From Mrakia gelida (lineage: Eukaryota > Basidiomycota > Tremellomycetes > Cystofilobasidiales > Mrakiaceae), in NCBI GenBank assembly GCA_024345305.1, contig BRON01000004.1:930001-994000 (forward strand): DNA of 64,000 bases, in the 5' to 3' direction. The notes beneath the pieces are model-generated. The model did no database searches. It was not told the DNA's origin and was given only the letters and a program-made list of their open reading frames with translations. Positions 58,140 through 64,000 of the stretch are shown here, piece after piece (within the stretch, counting starts at the first letter, position 1; each line of letters starts with the position of its first letter). The translations under genes were made by a program, and so were the position numbers.

Positions 58140-58579
58140 ATAGAGAGCGACTCGTTGCCGTTGCTGTTTTCTCGACCGAGTCGTTTTGCGTCCTCCTTTT
58201 CTTGCTTTAGCCATCGCCTGTCTGACTCTGCCATTTACTCTCCTTTTAACGATCTACCCATGATGTTTCTGATGCTCTTATTCGACGCTCGCAAGCTCCG
58301 TTCGTCGAGAGGAAGAGAGTGAACGAAAGAGAGTATGACAGCGAGCTCGCGTCTTCGCTGCTCTCACCTCTGCTTGCTCTCTTTCCCCACGTCCGTATTT
58401 GTTTGATCATTTTCTTTTGCAGAAACACTACTGTTACAAAGGGTAGACGAGCTGAGAAACAACGGGTGGTGGGAGAAGCAGAAGGGCGTGGATGTACGTA
58501 AAGGAAAGCAAAAGGAAAGCGAGAGGAAAAAGACGTCTAACGGAACCGAAACCTCGAACCCAAAAGCGAGGCGAGAAGC
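58140..58579. other. Intergenic, convergent 3' ends
   Basis: 3' untranslated regions of CSN7 and of the dehydratase gene. No gene seen. Confidence 0.5.
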
Positions 58580-61500
58580 TTAGTGAACGACGACTCCCTT
58601 CCTAGCGTTCCAAGCGGCTTCCTCTCCTTTGGCGGCGGCGGCCCAGTAGCCGTCGGGAGATCCGGCTGTTCGAAGAAGGGCGGAAAGAAAAGGGAGAGAG
58701 GGTGAGCGACGCGTCGAGAGAGCGGGAAGGAAGAGAGGCGCGAGAAGAGGAACAAGGGGGTTGGAGGAGTGGGGCGATGGGAGGGAGTAGATGGTAGAAA
58801 GAGAGTGGGAGTGGTGGGTTGTATGTTTTGGGCAGGTGTGGTAGGGAGGAAGAAGAACTCACGGAAGGAGTAGTCGGCGATCGACTGAGGGTGCATCTCC
58901 ATGGAGTAACCTCCGTTAGGATCCAACGGGATTTTGTACCTACCAGCTGAGTTGATGGAAACGGGGTAGACGAAATGTTCGTGGAGATGATCCTAGCAGA
59001 AACGAGCCAGAAGGAAAAAATTCAGTCAGAAAACGTCGAAAATGTCGAAAACGCGACGCGACGCGGGACTCACGACGAACTCGAGCACGTTTCGGTCGTG
59101 CGATCCGGAGACCGCGATGTAATCCTGGTAGATACGAAGTAGAGAGATGTAGGAAGTCAGCTTTGGAGGTCGGGGAAGGGTAAGAAGGGAAGAAAAGGGG
59201 AGGGAGAGGACGAACGATCAAGGAGAGGTGGATCACGTATTCGCAGAGTCCGACTCCTCCAGCGTGAGGGCAGACGGGGATACCGAACTTGGCGGACATG
59301 AGGAGAACGGAAAGGACCTGCAGAAGAGAGAAGAAGATCAGTACGAGTCGAGAGGGAGAGAGGAAGGAGAGAGGAAGAGGTGGCGAGCAAAGACTCACCT
59401 CGTTGACTCCGGCGAGACGACACGAATCGATCTGAACGACATCGACGGCCTCAGCCTGGAGGAGCTGCTTGAAGATCATTCGGTTGTGACTAAAATCGAC
59501 GCGGAAAGGGGTGAAAAGGTCAGCTTTGAGCGAGCGAGAGAAAGGAGAGCGAAGGACCAGGGACAGAAGGGACCAACGCGTGCTCTCCAGTGGCGACTCC
59601 AATTCCGTAGGGCTTGAGGGCCTTTCGGATCTGAGCGTGACCGGAAATATCATCGGGAGCAGTGGGCTCCTCGATGAACCTGTGAAGGAAGGAGGAAAAA
59701 AGACGATGAGCGTCGAGCTCGAAGAAGGAAAGCTTCGGAGGAACGAAGTCGAAGTCGAGACTCACCAGGGGTTGAGAGGCTTGAGCTGCTTGACGTACTC
59801 GACGGCCTGTGCGACGTCCCAGACCTCTGTTGGTTCGTAAGAAGGTGGTTTGGGTCAGCTTCTCAGCTCAGGAGGAGCCAGTACGATGGAGGGAGGGGAG
59901 GACGAACGGTTGGCGTCGACCATCAAAACACATCCAGCGGGTCCAGCGTTCTTTCCGACGATGGTCTTCTCCTCGATCTTCTCTCGTCCGGCGGGAAGGT
60001 TCGCTGAAAAGGAAGAGGGAAGAAGGAGGAAGAGAAAGTCAGCTTCAGCGTTTCGAAGCGAGAGATGGACGTGCAGAGTACTCACCAGGGTCGTCGATGA
60101 TGGATCGAATGATACCTCCTCGTCGAAGATCGTCCTCAAGGTTGGCTCCAACCTTCAGCTCTGCGAGAACAAAGGGAAGGCCAAAGTCAGCGAGCTTGTC
60201 AAACGACGAGGCCGGAGGAGGGAGGCAAGACGCGACGAACTGAAATGGTTGAATCCCTGAGCGAGGGACTCCTTCGTCAGACGAGCGACCTTCTCGTCAT
60301 CGTATCCGAGCCATCCGACGGAGGTGGTGTAACTGTGAGAGTCGAGCGAGCTCGAGGTCAGCTCGAGAATGGTTTGAAGACGCGTCGAAAACGAGACTGA
60401 GGACTCACGCAGGGTAACCAGTCTCGATGACGGACTTCTCTCGCTCAGCCTTTCCAGCCTCCTTCTCCTTCAAGATAGCGAGAGCTTCAGCGGGAGTGAT
60501 GGCGTCGGTAATGTATCGGAAGCAGGTGGACTCGACGAATTGTTCCTGGAGGGTGAGAAAGCGAGGGGAGGTAAGCAAAAGGACGGCTAACGCGAGAAGG
60601 GAGAGAGAGACTTGGACGAACGGGGGTGAAGTCGACGATGAGCTTGCGGAAAGAGCGAACATGGCATAAGAAGGTCAATAAGTATCTCGGGGAGGTGAGG
60701 GAGAGTCGAAGGCGAGAGGGAGAAAGCTCACCTTCCACAAAGGCTTCTTCTCCTGTCGAGCGTAAAGGTCCCAGAGAGCGTTCGAGACAGCTCCAGTAGC
60801 GATAGCGATAACTCCCTTCTCAGGCCCGATCCATCTCAGCTGAGGATCCGAGACGAGGAAGTCCCAGGTCTTTCCCATCGACTTGAAGAGGTCGGCGAGC
60901 TTCTTTCCCTTCAGTCGCTCGGCGATGAGGGCGATGGCAGCGCAGACGATCTCGTTTCCTCGACCGATGGTGAAGGTCATTCCCTGTCCGGTGAGAGCCT
61001 TGTCCTCGGTGTGGAAGATGATGAAGGCTTGGGAGCTGAAGGAAGAAACAAAGAGGAAAAGGAAAACGAGGACGAGAACGAGTTCAGCCCACGGTCGCGT
61101 GTCTCACAGACAGAGCTGGATCTCGGTTCATTTTCGATGAAAGATGTATGACTGTCGAGGGGATGGGAAGATGTACTCACTAGTCACATTCCGTGTTCAT
61201 GGCTAAACGAAAGGAATAAAAGGGAAAGCATGGTCAGCGAAAAGGGAAAGCGGGTCCTCGGTTGGGGTCGGCTGAAGCTCCGGCTATTTTTCCTGTTCGT
61301 CTCGCCTCGTCTGCTCCTCCAGCAGCTCTGAGAACCTTCTCCCTCGCTACCCTATACCCTCCAGCATGAACCAGGCGCTTTTTTTCGAGCTCGAAAGCTC
61401 GAGAGAGCTCGTACGACCAGCTCAGAAGTTGGATGGGAGGAGCGACGAAGCGAGCTCGACCCTTTGCCGGCCTTCTCCATCTCGACGAGCAAGAGAGAGG

Positions 61501-61721
61501 AGGGACTAGACTCACCATCGGTTCCGGCAGCCTCAGCGTTAGTAGGGAATCGGATGTCGTGGATGGTGAAGTCGGTGATGGTGAGATCTGAGATTCGTTG
61601 GGGAGGAGGTCAAAGAGACAGCGGCGAAAGGAGGGAGGGGAGGTCAGCTCTCAGCCCTCGAGACGTCGCGTTGCTGTTGCTCGTCTTCGAAGAGCTCAGA
61701 GAAACTTCACTCACCGGACAT
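58580..61721 (-). CDS. L-fuconate dehydratase-like enzyme (enolase superfamily)
   Basis: Likely dehydrates L-fuconate or a related sugar acid to a 2-keto-3-deoxy acid, Mg2+-dependent. ATG at 61721 gives MS, then [20 protein letters not shown] after the first intron. Conserved parts: [82 protein letters not shown], where the catalytic KxK is rebuilt across an intron (A|AG CTG AAG). Metal ligands are expected in [18 protein letters not shown] and GVATGEH, and the catalytic His lies in [10 protein letters not shown]. The end is [20 protein letters not shown] then VH, stop at 58580. About 14 exons, one of 22 nt (61181-61202, AMNTECD). FucD and L-rhamnonate-type relatives are hard to separate by eye. 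Confidence 0.92.
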
Positions 61722-62145
61722 GGTAGAGGAAGAGAAGAGGATAGAAAGAAGAGAGGGGAGGAGGTTGGGTTGTTGTAGTTGGGGAGGAATGGTGAGAAGC
61801 CTTTTTCAGCCAGCGAAGAGACGAGGGATCCGGCCGGGCCGACAGCGCAGCTCGCTCTCTCCCCCTTCCCACCTCCAGCCGCCGATTTTCTATTCGGATC
61901 TGGTTGCCTCATCAAGAACAGCGTCGGTTCTTGAAGAAACGAGATGCTGAAAGTGAAACAGGAGTAGGAAAATCGTGCGCGACGCGACTCAGTCAGCCCT
62001 CCCTCCCTGCGCGAAAGATGTCGAGCTCGTCTTCTCCTTCCTTCCCTCAAACGTCCAACTCCTCTTATAGACCCGACTCCCGGTTCGCGAGACCCACATC
62101 ACCCTTCGCTCTCCTTCCCGCTTCTCTCAATCCAGCTCGAAGAAC
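61722..62145. promoter_or_regulatory. Divergent promoter of dehydratase and methyltransferase genes
   Basis: 424 bases between divergent start codons. No recognisable motif or gene; the minus-strand side is CT-rich as in other 5' flanks of this window. Confidence 0.5.
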
Positions 62146-63689
62146 ATGAGCTTCCCTCAACGATTCTCCGCTCAATCAAGCTCATCATCCTTCCCTTCCT
62201 CCTCCTCCCCTCCTCCAACGCCGGACGAAGCCATTCGTTCAACAGACTCAGACGCGGCTCTCTCTCGACTGTAGGTCTCAAATCATTCATCGCACTATCC
62301 TCTCCCACTCTATATAGCTGACAAGGCCTCTTTCCTTTCGCCCTTCCAGCTCAGCGGTCTCAGCATCCTACCTCTCTGATCCTTTCGCGAGCTTGTTCAT
62401 TCGAGGTCGACCACCTCGAGAATCCTACCGTCGCCCTCCTCTCATCAACATTGGAACACATGCGAGGACGCTAGGAGTGGATGAGCTCGTCAAGAGGTTC
62501 CTTCGAGGTCCAGGGAGGGAAGGAGGTCAGATCGTGAGCTTGGGAGCAGGGAGTGATACGAGGTTCTGGAGGCTGATGGTCAGTTCATCCTTTCCCTCCA
62601 TTTTCTCTCTGTCTCCCTTGGAAGAGACAGGCGAAGGTCTCGTAGAGGGGAGGGTATCATCCTGATCATCGTGCTCGGTCGTTTTTGTTGTTGAAACAGT
62701 CGGATCCAGAGCTCAAGAGCTCGGTGAAGAAGTACGTGGAGCTGGACTTCGACGAGATCACCTCGAGGAAGGCGGCCTTCATCAAGAAGTCCAAGGTCCT
62801 CTCAGACGTTCTTGGACCCTCTGTTACCATCGGTGAGCTCCCCGTCATCACGAAGCTCGAGAGAGCTTTTCTGAATACACGAACCCTCTTCCTTTCGCAG
62901 AGAAATCCGGAACCCTCCTTCGATCTCCCATCTACTCCCTCCTCCCTCAAGATCTTCGCAACCCTCTCCCCGAAGACCTGGTTGACCCTACGCTACCAAC
63001 TCTCTGGATCGCAGAGTGCCTTCTTGTCTACCTGGATCCAACAGTCAGCGAGGTTTTGGTGAAATGGTTCGAGGAGAGGTGCGAAGGTTGGGTTGGAGGG
63101 ATCGTGTACGAGATGACTGGACTGAAGTGAGTTTGCGCTCTGGTCTCTAGGTCGGAACTATCTCGACTGACCAAGCGTCAATCTCTTCGATCTGCAGTGA
63201 CTCCTTCGGCAAAGTCTTGGTCTCGAATTTGAGCGTACGTCGTCCTGTTTCGTCTCGTCGCGTCGCTTTCCTCGACCGACCTTTCACCTCCTACCCCTCT
63301 CCCAGTCGCGTCAAATCTCCCTTCCCTCGGCGTCCCTCTACCCCGACCTCTCCTCTCAGCCTCTTCGGTTCTCCAAAAACGGATACTCGTCAGGGTCAGG
63401 CGTCACGAATATTAACCAGATCCGTTCCGAAATCATCTCGACGCAGGAGAAGGAACGGTGAGTCTTTGAGCCTTTCGCTGAAATCCATAGGTACCTTTTG
63501 CTGACCTTGAGCATCTCTCCCCCCTCTCTGTTGCGTCCTCGATCTAACAGAACTTCAAAGCTCGAAATGCTCGACGAGATCGAGGAGATGGAGTTGCTTT
63601 TCGCGCACTACTTCATCAGCTGGGGATGGAGAGCTAGCAGGAGCCAAGTCGGTCCTGGCGGGATCACCGAGCGAGCCTGGGGTCTTTAG
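62146..63689 (+). CDS. PPM1: Leucine carboxyl methyltransferase for PP2A (Ppm1/LCMT1)
   Basis: Methylates the C-terminal Leu of the PP2A catalytic subunit with S-adenosylmethionine, which steers PP2A holoenzyme assembly. ATG 62146 gives MSFPQRFSAQSSSSSFPSSS. Conserved parts: DPFASLFIRG, RRPPLINIGTHARTLGVDEL, the SAM-binding loop QIVSLGAGSDTRFWRLM, KYVELDFDEITSRKA, TLWIAECLLVYLDP and a C-terminal KLEMLDEIEEMELLFAHYFI followed by SWGW. Stop TAG 63687-63689. About six introns; junction codons rebuild G|AG (E) after ATCG and AA|T (Asn) after GLN. An in-frame upstream ATG is not obvious. Confidence 0.93.
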
Positions 63690-64000
63690 GCTGATAGATG
63701 AGTCTTTTTTTCGAACCACAAGGAGGACGAGTCGGTCAGGCGATGGAGACGAGGACGCGTGCCGCGACCAGGCCGTCCGCGAACTTCTACAGCTTTCCTC
63801 TCGCTACCTCACACCTCAAGACTCAACCACAACCCGCCGAGCTATCACTTCCTGACAGCGTATCTACTTTCTCGAAACCAACAACAACTAAAAATGCGGC
63901 AAGAGCTCGGCGAATTGTGCGAGCGAGGATCGCTGAACTCGTTCCAACCTTCGCTCTCCCTCAACCACCTGCTCCCTCTCGGGATCGCTAGGATCTGTAG
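63690..64000. other. 3' flank of methyltransferase gene
   Basis: Open frames here (for example 63698-63991) have no splice context or domain features. Probably 3' untranslated and intergenic sequence cut by the window edge. Confidence 0.45.

Noticed and set aside
63698..63991. 97-codon open frame at the right edge
   Set aside because: No family features or splice context; most likely 3' flank.

Overview
The window is eukaryotic nuclear DNA. It holds about 20 protein-coding genes on both strands, nearly all split by many short introns of roughly 50-120 bases. Introns usually start GTGAGT or GTTCGT, carry a CTGAC branch site and end in AG. Gene content (formin, Het-C, Ato-type acetate transporter, DUF6534-type membrane protein, BIM1-like copper protein) and splice style suggest a GC-rich basidiomycete, probably a yeast of the Pucciniomycotina (Microbotryomycetes, near Rhodotorula/Sporobolomyces). 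The phylum is a fairly safe inference; the class is a guess from style.

Layout. 1-5780 (+): formin, open at the left edge. 6107-8785 (-): F-box protein with an acidic tail. 9203-9767 (-) and 10410-11195 (+): divergent histones H4 and H3, sharing a 642 bp promoter with a duplicated element. 11470-12556 (+): second F-box-like protein. 13395-14820 (+): an unrecognised small protein in about twelve exons. 15385-17842 (+): 3-phosphoglycerate dehydrogenase. 18315-21321 (+): zinc-finger/coiled-coil protein. 21826-23340 (-): third F-box protein. 24371-26042 (+): GPR1/FUN34/YaaH acetate transporter. 26560-29033 (+): DEAD-box helicase of the DBP3 type. 29270-33490 (+): Het-C protein. 33987-34621: a short element with inverted terminal repeats. 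35341-37520 (+): seven-helix DUF6534-type protein.

37678-44202 (-) is the most coherent block. A ferric/cupric reductase, a BIM1/X325-like copper-binding GPI protein and a CTR copper transporter lie in a row on one strand. Together they would reduce, capture and import copper at the cell surface. Next come 44550-45214 (+) tubulin cofactor A, 45611-49708 (+) the CPSF100/Cft2 subunit of the 3'-end processing machinery, and 50002-52944 (-) an MFS sugar/quinate-type transporter. 53587-56372 (-) is a diverged paralogue of the 18315-21321 zinc-finger/coiled-coil gene. The window closes with 56478-58139 (+) COP9 signalosome subunit 7, 58580-61721 (-) an L-fuconate dehydratase-like enolase-superfamily enzyme, and 62146-63689 (+) the PP2A leucine carboxyl methyltransferase.

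The main discoveries to follow up are the copper-uptake cluster; micro-exons that encode key motifs (4 nt in Het-C, 12 nt holding the CTR MxxxM filter); the two-member zinc-finger/coiled-coil family; the duplicated element in the histone promoter; and the inverted-repeat element. Exon joins were made by eye from splice signals and reading frame. Outer limits are start and stop codons, so untranslated regions are not included unless stated.
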